Shown: positions 9,633-19,102, counted from the stretch's first letter. The stretch: 64,000 nucleotides of DNA from an uncultured Clostridia bacterium (GCA_934178555.1 CAKPQL010000002.1:44003-108002); one strand, 5' to 3'. Numbers and translations are program-made. The notes: a model not told the origin generated them from the sequence alone.

Positions 9633-11654
9633 ATGAATATACAACCTAAAAATTTCAAGATAAAATCAATAATAACAATAACTATAGCAATAATATTGTT
9701 ACTATTATTAATATTTTCGGAAGATATAATTAAAATGCAAAATAAAAACAAAATAGGATTATCCGAGAGTTCGTCATTTGAAACAATACCCAATGAGCCT
9801 AATATACCTAGAATTTCAGCAGGAATGATACCAATTAAATGGAATGGAAACTATTGGATAATAACAACACAAGATGATAAAGAGTGGTATGATTATTCTA
9901 CTGGAAAACTTGCTTATATGATGCTAAATGATGGAACATATCAAAGTGAATTATTACGAGATATGGAAGATAAAAAATTAGCAGAAGATAATATAGGAGT
10001 TCCAATAGGAGAAAGTCAACTTGGAACAATATTTGCGTGGTTACCAAGATATGCATATAAAGAGAGTGGAGAAATAAAATATGCTCCAAGTGAAATGCAA
10101 CCAGGTGGCGAATGGCTTGTGCCACAAATGTTTGTATATAGTGTAACAGATGAAACCAAACCAGACTTTTCATTAGGAGGAGTATGGATACAGAAAAATG
10201 ATGATATAGAATATGCAAATAAATTAACGGAAATGAAAAAAGAAGAAGGAAGATATGGATTTTTAGCAAATACAAAAGCTATGAAGATAATATCAGAAGA
10301 GGCAACAACAATTCAGAAATATATTGTAGATGAAGGCGTCCCAGAAGACCAGTTTGCTGACCTTACAAGCACTAGTAGAATAATATTAAAAATAGTAGAT
10401 ACAACAAAATATGAACCAATAAAAGCAAATGTACAGTATAATGCTATAGATTCAAAAATAGAAATAAGAGTAACATATAGTAAGAATGGAATAAATAAAA
10501 TATTAGATGAATATGGAAATGAAATGACTTATACAGAAAAAGATGGAATGATATTGGCCGATACAGGGGATAAAGGATTGGCAAAAGGAACATACTATTT
10601 TACAATAATAGATAACGAAGAAAATAAAAAAGAATTAAATATAGATGTAATAGTGGACAGCTTATTTAAAATAGCATATATAAATGGAATAGATAATATG
10701 AATATAGATAAAACATATGCAAAAACACAAGAAACAAAAACAACAGCAGAAAACACCTTATTAAATCAAATAACAGCAATAGATACTTCTACAACATATA
10801 GTAGAGCCATCAAAGATGGTAATAATGCAATAACAGCAATTGGAGAAGAAACACGTGGTAGTGAAGATGAGCAAATATACTTGTATGGAAAATATAAGGT
10901 AAATGAAAAAAATACTTATTCATTAAGTAAGTCAACAACGAATACTACTAGAATGTTTAGATGGAGCGGAGAAAATCAAAATTATGGTTGGAAATCGTAT
11001 TCGTTTGATAGTTCAAGTGGAAAAGTAACTTTTTCTAATTGGAGTAGTCCAACAACAGCTTCTACTTCAATAACCTTATATTCTGTTTCTGGATTGTCGA
11101 CAAGAAAGAGCGCTACAACGAATTCAACAATTAGTTCTTTTTATCAGTATGATAATCAGGGAACGGAACATATAGTGAACACGGTATATTGTAAATATAA
11201 TGTATATACATGGAATATTAATAAAAAGACTACATATTCACGAGGAAATTTTATAGAATATATATCTGGTACTATAGATCAATATCCAAATAATGATCGT
11301 TCTGGTTCATACTGGTATGTTAGAAATAATCTTATGAAAAAATACAAACTATACAAATATGATGAAAACTTAAACTTAAAAAGTACATATAATGTAGATA
11401 CAAAAGAGATAACAACAATACCAATAGATATTTCTTACAAAGGAAATAATAAAGTAAAACTTACATTAACTACATCTGGCTCAACATATAAAACATACAT
11501 ATCAAATGATAATTCAACATGGCAAGAAATAACAGATATAACGTCTGGAATACCAAAAGAATTAAATGTAGATGGATGGGATAAACTATACATAAAAATA
11601 GAAACAAATACAAGTAGAATAGATAATATAGATGTGACATATTATAAAGATTAA
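9633..11654 (+). CDS. Large surface-anchored protein of unknown function
   Basis: The 673-residue protein has an N-terminal transmembrane anchor (about 13-33) and an otherwise extracytoplasmic, Thr/Ser/Tyr/Asn-rich body. About residues 60-190 contain the segment PRISAGMIPIKWNGNYW and a FAWLPRYAYK block that I recognise from many secreted proteins of gut Clostridia, without a known function. About 230-345 looks like Ig-like beta-sandwich repeats, and the C-terminal 100 residues form another beta-rich region. No sorting signal or enzyme motif is visible. A strong terminator follows. The ribosome site is AAAGGAG. Probably an adhesin or environment-facing protein. Confidence 0.6.
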   Translation: MNIQPKNFKIKSIITITIAIILLLLLIFSEDIIKMQNKNKIGLSESSSFETIPNEPNIPRISAGMIPIKWNGNYWIITTQDDKEWYDYSTGKLAYMMLNDGTYQSELLRDMEDKKLAEDNIGVPIGESQLGTIFAWLPRYAYKESGEIKYAPSEMQPGGEWLVPQMFVYSVTDETKPDFSLGGVWIQKNDDIEYANKLTEMKKEEGRYGFLANTKAMKIISEEATTIQKYIVDEGVPEDQFADLTSTSRIILKIVDTTKYEPIKANVQYNAIDSKIEIRVTYSKNGINKILDEYGNEMTYTEKDGMILADTGDKGLAKGTYYFTIIDNEENKKELNIDVIVDSLFKIAYINGIDNMNIDKTYAKTQETKTTAENTLLNQITAIDTSTTYSRAIKDGNNAITAIGEETRGSEDEQIYLYGKYKVNEKNTYSLSKSTTNTTRMFRWSGENQNYGWKSYSFDSSSGKVTFSNWSSPTTASTSITLYSVSGLSTRKSATTNSTISSFYQYDNQGTEHIVNTVYCKYNVYTWNINKKTTYSRGNFIEYISGTIDQYPNNDRSGSYWYVRNNLMKKYKLYKYDENLNLKSTYNVDTKEITTIPIDISYKGNNKVKLTLTTSGSTYKTYISNDNSTWQEITDITSGIPKELNVDGWDKLYIKIETNTSRIDNIDVTYYKD

Positions 11655-11711
11655 TAAAAAATCTAAATATATTTCTATTGAATGCAGGTAGAACTCATTA
11701 AAGTTAAAAAT

Positions 11712-11753
11712 AGGGTATAATTAAAATATTAATTCTAATTATACTCTCTTTTT
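11712..11753 (+). terminator. Rho-independent terminator of the surface protein gene
   Basis: A 12-bp stem, 11712-11723 with 11736-11747 (one G-U pair), is followed by CTCTTTTTG. It separates the surface-protein gene from the heat-shock operon. Confidence 0.75.
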
Positions 11754-11795
11754 GTGCATTTTTCCTAATGCATAAAAATATTTTAGCAAAAGGTA

Positions 11796-11822
11796 TTGAC
11801 AATTGCTAAAAATGGATATAAT
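11796..11822 (+). promoter_or_regulatory. Heat-shock operon promoter
   Basis: TTGACA (11796-11801) and TATAAT (11817-11822) with a short 15-base spacer, just upstream of the CIRCE operator. The start of transcription would fall at the 5' edge of CIRCE. Confidence 0.7.
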
Positions 11823-11831
11823 ATATATACG

Positions 11832-11858
11832 TTAGCAATCCAAAAACACAAGTGCTAA
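11832..11858 (+). promoter_or_regulatory. CIRCE operator (HrcA binding site)
   Basis: TTAGCAATC, a 9-base spacer and AAGTGCTAA match the 27-base CIRCE element (TTAGCACTC-N9-GAGTGCTAA) at 16 of 18 arm positions and with exact spacing. HrcA, encoded 14 bases later, binds it and represses the operon in the absence of stress. Confidence 0.95.
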
Positions 11859-11872
11859 CAAGAGGTGAAAAA

Positions 11873-12913
11873 ATGCTTGATTCAAGAAAGAAAAAAGTAT
11901 TACAAGCAATAATTGAAGAATATATTAATACAGCTGAACCAGTAAGCTCTGCAGCAATAACTGTTAATCATGGATTGAATTGCAGTAGTGCAACAATAAG
12001 AAATGATATGGCAGAATTAGAAAGAGAAGGTTATTTAGATAAACCACATACTTCTGCAGGAAGAGTTCCTTCAGAAAAGGGATATAGGTTCTATGTAGAT
12101 GAATTAGTTAATGACGAGAATATTAGTTTAGATGAAATTCAATTTATAAAATCAAAATTAGAAACAAAAGTGAATGAAATTGAAGAACTAACAAAAATAA
12201 CTACAAATACTATATCTGAATTAACTCATTATGCAACTGTTGCAATAGGTCCAAGAACGATGGAACAAACAATAGAAGATATAAAGTTTGTTTTACTGGG
12301 AAGTAAAGTGTTAATGGCAGTTATATTAACCAATTCTGGAGCAATAAAAGAATCAATAATAAAATTTGATGAAGATATTACCAATAGTCAAGTAGAAAAT
12401 CTTAATTTTATATTTAATAATAAATTAAGAGGAAAACCATTAGGCAAAATAGATAAGCCAATGGAAGAATATATTTCATCAGAAATGAGTAATCAAGTAA
12501 ATGTTATAAAACCAATAATAGCACAGATGAATAAAGCAATAGGAGAAACGGAACAATTATACTTAGAGGGAGCAAGCAAAGTTTTTGATTTCCCAGAATT
12601 TAATAAAATAGATACTGCTAGAAACTTTTTAAATATACTAGATACTAAAGAGATGGTTATAGATTTATTAAATAATGGATTTGCAAAAGATATTAATGTA
12701 TATATTGGTGATGAAAACAGTAGTGATGAATTAAAAGATTTTAGTGTTGTAACATTTAAACACACAGTTGGAAATATAGATTTGGGAACTATAGGTATTA
12801 TAGGACCTAAAAGAATGGATTATTCAAAAGTTATATCAGTAATGAAATATATTAGTAAAAACTTAAATGAACAATTAAAGAAATATAATGAGGAGGAAAA
12901 TGATGATGGATGA
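11873..12913 (+). CDS. hrcA: Heat-inducible transcription repressor HrcA
   Basis: The 346-residue protein has an N-terminal winged helix (about 1-75; VLQAIIEEYINTAEPVSS and SSATIRNDMAELEREGYL) and the HrcA dimerisation/GAF-like domain. It represses the class I heat-shock operon through CIRCE. The start at ATG 11873 is chosen because GAGGTG lies 6 bases upstream and GTG 11852 would place the start inside CIRCE. The stop overlaps the grpE start region, indicating translational coupling. Confidence 0.96.
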   Translation: MLDSRKKKVLQAIIEEYINTAEPVSSAAITVNHGLNCSSATIRNDMAELEREGYLDKPHTSAGRVPSEKGYRFYVDELVNDENISLDEIQFIKSKLETKVNEIEELTKITTNTISELTHYATVAIGPRTMEQTIEDIKFVLLGSKVLMAVILTNSGAIKESIIKFDEDITNSQVENLNFIFNNKLRGKPLGKIDKPMEEYISSEMSNQVNVIKPIIAQMNKAIGETEQLYLEGASKVFDFPEFNKIDTARNFLNILDTKEMVIDLLNNGFAKDINVYIGDENSSDELKDFSVVTFKHTVGNIDLGTIGIIGPKRMDYSKVISVMKYISKNLNEQLKKYNEEENDDG

Positions 12914-13379
12914 AGAAAATAAGGAAGAGTTAAAAGAAGAGCCTAAAATTGATGAAAAGCAAAAGGAAATTGATGAATTAACAGATAGGTACAAAAGAAT
13001 ATTGGCGGAATTTGAAAACTATAAAAAAAGAAGTGCAAAAGAAAGAGAAAACTTATATAATTCACTATTGTCAGATATAATAACTCCAATGTTACCAGTA
13101 TTAGATAATTTAGAAAAAGCAACAGATGCAAAAACAGAAGATAATGCATATAAAGAAGGAATAAATTTAGTATTAAAGCAATTTAAAGATGTATTAAATT
13201 CATTAGGAGTAAAAGAAATAGAAGCACTAGGACAAAGTTTTGATCCAGAAGTTCATGAAGCAGTAACAAGCATTCAAGATGAAAGTCTAGGAGAAAAAGA
13301 AGTTAAAGAAGTATTAAGAAAAGGCTACAAAATAGGCACAAAAGTAATTAGGCATGCAATGGTAGTTGTAGCCAACTAA
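12903..13379 (+). CDS. grpE: Nucleotide exchange factor GrpE
   Basis: About 158 residues: a charged N-terminal segment and long helix (coiled coil about 10-80) and the C-terminal beta domain (VKEIEALGQSFDPEVHEAV, VLRKGYKIGTKVIRHAMVVVAN). GrpE releases ADP from DnaK. Three consecutive ATG codons (12900, 12903, 12906) follow AGGAGG; 12903 gives the best spacing. The start overlaps the hrcA stop by 11 bases. Confidence 0.95.
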   Translation: MMDEENKEELKEEPKIDEKQKEIDELTDRYKRILAEFENYKKRSAKERENLYNSLLSDIITPMLPVLDNLEKATDAKTEDNAYKEGINLVLKQFKDVLNSLGVKEIEALGQSFDPEVHEAVTSIQDESLGEKEVKEVLRKGYKIGTKVIRHAMVVVAN

Positions 13380-13426
13380 TTTGTTATTAATTTTTAATAT
13401 AATTTTTTTTCAAGGAGGAATTTAAA

Positions 13427-15277
13427 ATGTCAAAGATTATAGGTATTGACTTAGGAACAACAAACTCATGTGTTGCAGTTATGGAAGGTGGAGAACCAGT
13501 TGTAATACCAAACTCAGAAGGTAGCAGAACAACTCCATCAGTAGTTGCATTTTCAAAAAACGGTGAAAGATTAGTAGGACAAATAGCAAAACGTCAAGCT
13601 GTTACTAATCCAGACCATACAGTAATCTCTATAAAAAGGGAGATGGGAACAAATAAAAAAGTAAAAATTGAAGGTGATGAATTTACACCACCAGAAATAT
13701 CAGCAATGATATTACAAAAATTAAAAACAGACGCAGAAAACTTTTTAGGACAAAAAGTAACTCAAGCAGTTATAACAGTTCCTGCATATTTTAGTGATTC
13801 ACAAAGACAAGCAACAAAAGATGCTGGAAAAATAGCTGGTCTTGAAGTATTAAGAATAATAAACGAACCTACAGCTGCTGCTTTAGCTTATGGAATGGAT
13901 AAAGAAGCACAAGATCAAAAAATAATGATATATGATTTAGGTGGAGGAACATTTGATGTTTCTATACTAGATATTGGTGATGGCGTATTTGAGGTGCTTG
14001 CTACAAGTGGTAACAACAGATTAGGTGGAGACGATTTCGACCAAAGAATTATTGATTATCTTGTATCAACATTTAAACAAGAACAAGGTATAGATTTAAC
14101 AACAGATAAAATGGCAATGCAAAGATTAAAAGAAGCCGCAGAAAAAGCAAAAATAGAATTATCAGGAATGCAACAAACAAATATTAATTTACCATTTATT
14201 ACAGCAGATAGTACAGGACCAAAACACTTAGATATAACATTAACAAGAGCAAAATTTGAAGAATTAATTAGAGACTTAGTAGATTCTACAACAGGACCAG
14301 TTAATCAAGCATTAAAAGATGCTAAATTAACTGCAAATGATATACATCAAGTATTATTAGTTGGAGGTTCTACAAGGGTTCCATTAGTACAAGAAACTGT
14401 AAAAAGAATAACAGGAAAAGAACCAAATAAAGGAATAAACCCAGATGAATGTGTTGCAATAGGGGCATCAATTCAAGGTGGTGTATTATCAGGAGATGTA
14501 AAAGACTTAGTATTATTAGACGTAACACCATTATCATTAGGTATTGAAACATATGGTGGAGTATTTACAAAATTAATTGAAAGAAATACGACAATACCAA
14601 CAAAGAAATCTCAAATATTCTCAACAGCTGCAGATGGTCAAACAAGTGTTGAAGTTCACGTTTTACAAGGTGAAAGAGAAATGGCAGCATATAACAAAAC
14701 ACTTGGAAGATTTCAATTAACAGGAATTCCACCAGCACCAAGAGGAGTTCCACAAATTGAAGTTACATTCGATATAGATGCTAACGGTATTGTTCATGTA
14801 TCTGCAAAAGATATGGCAACAGGAAATGAACAAAACGTTTCTATAACAGCAAGTTCAAATCTTTCAGATGAAGACATAGAAAGAGCTGTAAAAGATGCTG
14901 AAGCACATGCAAATGAAGATAAAAAGAAAAAAGAAGAAATTGAAGTTAAAAATAATGCAGAAAGCTTAATTTACAATAGCCAAAAAACACTTGATGAATT
15001 AGGAGACAAAATAAGTGGAGAAGAAAAAGCAAAAGTAGAAACAGAAATAGAAAATGTAAAGAAAGCATTAGAAACAAATAGTACAGAAACAATAAAAGAA
15101 GCTACAGAAAAATTAACAACAGCATTTTATGAAGTATCAGAAAAATTGTATAAGCAAAATGCTGATCAAGCTGGAGCAAATACAGCAGATGCTGCAAATA
15201 ATAATGGTTCAACAGATGGAAATGTATATGATGCAGATTATAAAGTAGAAGACAATGGAGATAATGGAAATAACTAA
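13427..15277 (+). CDS. dnaK: Chaperone protein DnaK (Hsp70)
   Basis: The 616-residue Hsp70 has the full ATPase domain (GIDLGTTNSCVAVMEGG, IINEPTAAALAYG, YDLGGGTFDVSILD, VLLVGGSTRVP), linker KDLVLLDVTPLSLGIET, substrate-binding domain and helical lid, with an Ala/Asn/Asp-rich disordered tail. The ATPase domain lacks the Gram-negative insertion, as expected for Gram-positive DnaK. Ribosome site AAGGAGG. It is the third gene of the CIRCE operon, 47 bases after grpE. Confidence 0.98.
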   Translation: MSKIIGIDLGTTNSCVAVMEGGEPVVIPNSEGSRTTPSVVAFSKNGERLVGQIAKRQAVTNPDHTVISIKREMGTNKKVKIEGDEFTPPEISAMILQKLKTDAENFLGQKVTQAVITVPAYFSDSQRQATKDAGKIAGLEVLRIINEPTAAALAYGMDKEAQDQKIMIYDLGGGTFDVSILDIGDGVFEVLATSGNNRLGGDDFDQRIIDYLVSTFKQEQGIDLTTDKMAMQRLKEAAEKAKIELSGMQQTNINLPFITADSTGPKHLDITLTRAKFEELIRDLVDSTTGPVNQALKDAKLTANDIHQVLLVGGSTRVPLVQETVKRITGKEPNKGINPDECVAIGASIQGGVLSGDVKDLVLLDVTPLSLGIETYGGVFTKLIERNTTIPTKKSQIFSTAADGQTSVEVHVLQGEREMAAYNKTLGRFQLTGIPPAPRGVPQIEVTFDIDANGIVHVSAKDMATGNEQNVSITASSNLSDEDIERAVKDAEAHANEDKKKKEEIEVKNNAESLIYNSQKTLDELGDKISGEEKAKVETEIENVKKALETNSTETIKEATEKLTTAFYEVSEKLYKQNADQAGANTADAANNNGSTDGNVYDADYKVEDNGDNGNN

Positions 15278-15351
15278 TTTTTCTTATATATTTATTTAAT
15301 AAATTATGTTATATGCATTTGAACTTAATTTATATAAAGAGGTAAAAAGGA

Positions 15352-16503
15352 ATGGCGGAGCAAAAAAGAGATTATTATGAAGTTTTAGGCGTTAATAAAA
15401 ATGCAACAGATGAAGAATTAAAAAAAGCCTATAGGCAACTGGCAAAGAAATATCATCCAGATGCTAACCCAGATAATCCAAAAGAAGCAGAGGCAAAATT
15501 TAAAGAAATATCAGAAGCATACGAAGTGTTATCAGATAAGCAAAAAAGAGCTATGTATGACCAATTTGGACATGATGGACCACAAGGGTTTGGCGGAGGA
15601 AATCCAGGAGGTGGATATTATTCATATTCTACTTCTGGTTTCGACGGATTTGATGATTTAGGAGATATATTTTCTTCATTTTTTGGTGGAGGATTTGGAG
15701 GAAAATCATCAAGAGCAAATCCTAATGCAGCAACAAAGGGTACAGATTTAAGGTATAATATGGATATTACATTTGAAGAGTCATATTTAGGAGTGGAAAA
15801 AGAAATTGTTATAAATAAATATGATGAATGCTCTACATGTCATGGAAAAAAAGCAAAACCAGGTACAAAAGTTGAAACTTGTACTATGTGTGGTGGAACT
15901 GGTCAAATAAAGCAAAATGTAACAATATTAATGGGAATGCAAATGCAAACAACTAAAACTTGTCCTCAATGTAATGGAGAAGGAAAAATCATAAAAGAGC
16001 CTTGTCCAGACTGCAAAGGAAAAGGAAAAATAAAAAAACAAATAAAAATAAAAGTAAAAATCCCAGCAGGTATAGATGATAACCAAATGGTAGTTTTAAG
16101 AGGTGAAGGAGAGCCAGGAACCAATGGAGGTCCTAAAGGGGATTTGTATGTGGTAGTGCATGTAAAGAAACATAGTATCTTTACAAGAAAAGGAGACCAT
16201 GTATTATGTGATATTCCTATAACTTTTACTCAAGCTACTTTAGGTGCAGAAATAGAAGTACCGATGGTTGATGGAAAAAAAGAAAAATATAAAATTCCAG
16301 AGGGAACACAAACAGGAACTCAGTTTACACTAAGAGGAAAAGGCTTTCAGAGTAGAAATAGAAGTTGGGATGGAGATTATATATTTACGGTAATTGTACA
16401 GACACCAAAACGACTAACTTCAGAACAAAGAGATTTGTTAGTAAAATTGGCAAAAACAATGAGCGAGCAACCACCAATAAAGAAAAAGGGGTTATTTGGA
16501 TAA
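15352..16503 (+). CDS. dnaJ: Chaperone protein DnaJ (Hsp40)
   Basis: The 383-residue protein has a J domain (about 1-70, with HPD in KKYHPDAN), a Gly/Phe-rich linker (about 78-125), a zinc-binding domain with four Cys repeats, and two C-terminal substrate-binding beta domains. The first Cys repeat is CSTCHGKK, where the usual final Gly is Lys; the other three (CTMCGGTG, CPQCNGEG, CPDCKGKG) are canonical. It delivers substrates to DnaK and stimulates its ATPase. Last gene of the heat-shock operon. Confidence 0.97.
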   Translation: MAEQKRDYYEVLGVNKNATDEELKKAYRQLAKKYHPDANPDNPKEAEAKFKEISEAYEVLSDKQKRAMYDQFGHDGPQGFGGGNPGGGYYSYSTSGFDGFDDLGDIFSSFFGGGFGGKSSRANPNAATKGTDLRYNMDITFEESYLGVEKEIVINKYDECSTCHGKKAKPGTKVETCTMCGGTGQIKQNVTILMGMQMQTTKTCPQCNGEGKIIKEPCPDCKGKGKIKKQIKIKVKIPAGIDDNQMVVLRGEGEPGTNGGPKGDLYVVVHVKKHSIFTRKGDHVLCDIPITFTQATLGAEIEVPMVDGKKEKYKIPEGTQTGTQFTLRGKGFQSRNRSWDGDYIFTVIVQTPKRLTSEQRDLLVKLAKTMSEQPPIKKKGLFG

Positions 16504-16546
16504 AACAAAGAGACACATTTTTTCAAAAAATGTGTCTCTTTGTTTT
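16502..16546. terminator. Strong bidirectional terminator between dnaJ and popT
   Basis: A perfect 22-bp stem with a one-base apex (16502-16523 with 16525-16546). Runs of A on one side and T on the other let it serve both convergent operons; its first bases overlap the dnaJ stop codon. Confidence 0.92.
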
Positions 16547-16551
16547 ATATA

Positions 16552-17347
16552 TTATTTTATTAAAGATATTTTATAAGACAAGAACAAGCTGCCAATAAAT
16601 AATAATATTGATACAATTCCTTCAAGTCCTATACTAAATCCAGGAAATAGAATAAAAATAGAACCTAATGTGAATCCAGCAATTGCATAGTATGTATATT
16701 GAGAGCAATGTTTTAGTAATAATTGGATAATCTTTAGAAATATTAATCCTCCTATAACAACTCCAACAGCGATAGGGAAAAGTATTGAAAGGTTTATAGT
16801 GGAGATTGCACTAAGATATATATCATATATTCCAAATAACATAAGTATTACAGTACTGCTAACTCCAGGTATTACAATGCCAGCAGACATAAAAAATCCT
16901 GCACTAATAAGTCTACTATATGATAATTCTGATGTATAAGAATTATATGATGTAGATTCAAATGCTACAAGAAATAAACTTAAAAATAAGGTAAATAACA
17001 AAATGATAATACTAGTTAAATTAAACTTTTTAGTGTTTTGTTTTAATAAAGATGGAATTCCACCAATAATAAATCCAATTATACAAAAACAAGTTTGCAT
17101 ATGGAAAGAATCAAAAAGAAATTTTAGTATATTTCCGAATAATATTATACCTACAAAAACTCCAATAATAATTGGTAGTAAGAAGAATAGATTTTTCTTA
17201 TAATCATTAAAAAAATTTAAAATTGAATCTATAAGTTTTTCATAAATGCCAAATATAACGCAAAAAACGCCACTGCTTATGCCGTGGAAGTATTGCTCCA
17301 GAACCTATAAAAATACCTTTTATGAATTGTAGTAAATTATATTTCAT
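16552..17347 (-). CDS. popT: DUF368/PopT family polyprenyl-phosphate transporter, read through a CGG +1 shift
   Basis: On the minus strand, ATG 17347 starts a DUF368 membrane protein with about 8-9 helices. After 21 codons (ending ILP) an in-frame CGG at 17284-17282 is followed, one base later, by the family motif GISSGV and the rest of the protein to the stop at 16552. Skipping one C gives an uninterrupted 264-residue protein; without the shift translation stops about 14 codons later. DUF368 proteins recycle undecaprenyl phosphate across the membrane (established for PopT), relevant to wall and exopolysaccharide synthesis. The poly-G stretch at 17351-17357 provides the ribosome site. No alternative internal start would include the conserved LPG motif. 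Confidence 0.85.
17282..17284 (-). other. CGG frameshift site 1 (popT)
   Basis: Coding-strand context CTT CCA C GGC ATA AGC. CGG is codon 22; dropping its C restores the conserved LPGISSG motif of DUF368. Reading on in frame 0 gives non-homologous residues and a stop within about 15 codons. Confidence 0.85.
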
Positions 17348-17415
17348 ATAACCCCCCCAATGATGTATTATTATATTTTATTATTTTTTTAAATTAATAT
17401 ACCTAAAAATTTATA

Positions 17416-17444
17416 TTGACAAATAACAAAAAATATCGTATTAT
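17416..17444 (+). promoter_or_regulatory. Promoter of the folate-uptake operon
   Basis: TTGACA (17416-17421), 17-base spacer, TATTAT (17439-17444). The predicted start of transcription coincides with the first base of the riboswitch. Confidence 0.85.
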
Positions 17445-17450
17445 GTAGAA

Positions 17451-17548
17451 AATAGAGTAGAAAACAATAGTTAAGGACTACTAAACGGGAAGTTGTTAGT
17501 AGGAGAAAAAATACTTATTTTGCTTATTAGTTTTCGCATTCCGCTATT
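17451..17548 (+). ncRNA. Tetrahydrofolate (THF) riboswitch
   Basis: The conserved blocks of the THF (folE/folT) aptamer occur in order: AGAGTAGA, GTTAAG, CGGGAAGTTG and GCATTCCGCT, closed by P1 pairing AATAG (17451-17455) with CTATT (17544-17548). It lies between promoter and folT, the classic place. High folate should lower expression of the transporter. The 3' half contains CATTCCGC instead of the more common CATCCGC. Confidence 0.85.
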
Positions 17549-17579
17549 AGTAAAAAGAAAGATAATAAAGAATATTGCA

Positions 17580-17628
17580 AACTTCTTTCTTAAAAGGTGG
17601 AAATCTATTTAAAAGAAAGGGGTTTTTT
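17580..17628 (+). terminator. Expression-platform terminator overlapping the folT ribosome site
   Basis: ACTTCTTTCTT (17580-17590) can pair, using G-U pairs, with AAGAAAGGGGT (17613-17623), followed by T6. The 3' arm contains the AGAAAGGGG ribosome site of folT, so the same hairpin could block both transcription and translation. Confidence 0.6.
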
Positions 17629-17631
17629 ATT

Positions 17632-18157
17632 ATGTCAAAAATTAAAAAAATTGTATTATCAGCTATGTTTCTTGCATTATTGCTTGTACTTTCAAGGTTT
17701 TTATCAATTAAAACACAACTATTGGTAATAAGTTTTAGCTTTATACCAATAATGTTGTCAGCTAATTTACTTCGGACCTAAATATAGTACAATTATAGCA
17801 GCATTGGGAGATTTGATCGGAGCATTACTATTTCCATTTGGCTCATATTTTCCAGGATTTACACTAAGTGCAGCTTTAACTGGACTTATACATGGAGTAT
17901 TTTTATATGAAAGCCCAGAAAAACCAATGAATGACGGAAAATTTTTAGTACGAGTTATAATTAGTAGTGTATTAGCTTTAGGAGGAGTAAGCATACTATT
18001 AACATCATTATGGTTAAATATTCTTTATGGTTCTGCATATACAGCAGTACTTGCAACAAGAGTAGTACCACAAGTTGTAATGCTTCCAATACAAGTTGTT
18101 ATTATATTTGCTTTAAGAAAGTTATTAAAACCAGCAGTAAAAAAATATTTGTATTAG
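17632..18157 (+). CDS. folT: Folate ECF transporter S component FolT, read through a CGG +1 shift
   Basis: A six-helix S component. ATG 17632 (ribosome site AGAAAGGGG) reads 47 codons to SANLL, then CGG (17773-17775), ACC, TAA. Skipping the C gives GPKYST and continues in the downstream frame to 18157: a complete 174-residue FolT with the family hallmark GDLIGALLFPFGSYFPGFTL. No start codon with a ribosome site precedes the downstream half. FolT binds folate and docks on the EcfA-EcfT module. The THF riboswitch upstream and folC downstream fix the substrate as folate. Confidence 0.88.
17773..17775 (+). other. CGG frameshift site 2 (folT)
   Basis: Context TTA CTT C GGA CCT AAA. In frame 0 a stop codon follows after one codon (CGG ACC TAA). 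Skipping C yields LLGPKYS, with the Gly-Pro that S components carry at this turn. Confidence 0.88.
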
Positions 18158-18197
18158 TAAAAAAATAGTATTAAGCAACGCTTATGTTGTTAAAAAA

Positions 18198-18222
18198 ATA
18201 GGGCGCTTTAAAAGCGCCCTAT
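18198..18222 (+). terminator. GC-rich hairpin between folT and ecfA
   Basis: A perfect stem ATAGGGCGCTTT / AAAGCGCCCTAT with a tight loop, not followed by a T-tract. It may be an attenuator or RNA-processing site that raises the folT level relative to ecfA/ecfT. Confidence 0.5.
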
Positions 18223-18255
18223 AAAGTATTAAATAATTTATGAAGGAAATAAAAG

Positions 18256-19080
18256 ATGATTGAAATAAATAATGTAAATTATAAATATAAAAATGGTAAA
18301 GTTGTAATAAAAAATTTGAATTTGCAAATAAATGACGGTGAGTTTGTTGCTATTATTGGTAGAAATGGCTCTGGAAAATCTACATTGTCAAGGTTAATTT
18401 CAGGATTAGAAAAGCCGACAGAAGGAAATATTAATGTAAATGGAATTGATACCAAAAATAAAAAAATGACGCTTGAATTAAGAAAAAATGTAGGAATTGT
18501 TTTTCAAAATCCAGAGAATCAAATTATATTCAATAGAGTATATGATGATATTATATTTGGTATGAAAAATATAGGAATAAATTCAAATGAAATAAACGAA
18601 AAGGTAAATGAAGCTTTACAAAAAGTAAATATGAGTGAATATATATACCATGACACTTACGAGCTTTCATTAGGTCAAAAGCAAAGAATAGCTATTGCAG
18701 GGGTGCTTGCATTAGATACAAAAATAATAATATTCGATGAACCAACTACAATGCTTGATCCTGCGGGAAAAAAAGCAATATATGAAATAGTAAATAATTT
18801 AAAAAAACAGGGGTATACAATAATATATATAACAAATGCTATAGATGAAATATTATTAGCAGATAGAATTATAGTTTTAAAAGATGGATGTTTCCAAAAA
18901 GAATTTCTAAAAAAGGATATAATGCAAAATATAGAAACATTAAAATTATTGGATATAGAATTGCCTGTAATAATACAGATTACAGAAAAATTAAAAGAGA
19001 AAAATATAAATATCAATTTGAGTGACTTTACAATAGATGAATTAGTAAAAAAAATATTAGAAATTTATATGAAGGCATGA
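18256..19080 (+). CDS. ecfA: ECF transporter ATPase EcfA
   Basis: The 274-residue ATPase has Walker A GRNGSGKST, Q-loop GIVFQNPENQIIFNRV (the ENQI pattern typical of EcfA), signature LSLGQKQRIAIAG and Walker B IIIFDEPTTMLDP. It drives folate import with EcfT and FolT. Group I ECF systems normally encode EcfA1 and EcfA2; only one is here, so it may act as a homodimer or pair with a distant subunit. ATG 18256 is preceded by GAAGGAAAT. Confidence 0.9.
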   Translation: MIEINNVNYKYKNGKVVIKNLNLQINDGEFVAIIGRNGSGKSTLSRLISGLEKPTEGNINVNGIDTKNKKMTLELRKNVGIVFQNPENQIIFNRVYDDIIFGMKNIGINSNEINEKVNEALQKVNMSEYIYHDTYELSLGQKQRIAIAGVLALDTKIIIFDEPTTMLDPAGKKAIYEIVNNLKKQGYTIIYITNAIDEILLADRIIVLKDGCFQKEFLKKDIMQNIETLKLLDIELPVIIQITEKLKEKNININLSDFTIDELVKKILEIYMKA

Positions 19081-19102
19081 AAAGTGCTCAAAAGGAGAAA
19101 AA

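Noticed and set aside
11852..11872. Longer HrcA starting at GTG 11852
   Set aside because: The start would lie inside the CIRCE operator and the extra residues are not family-like.
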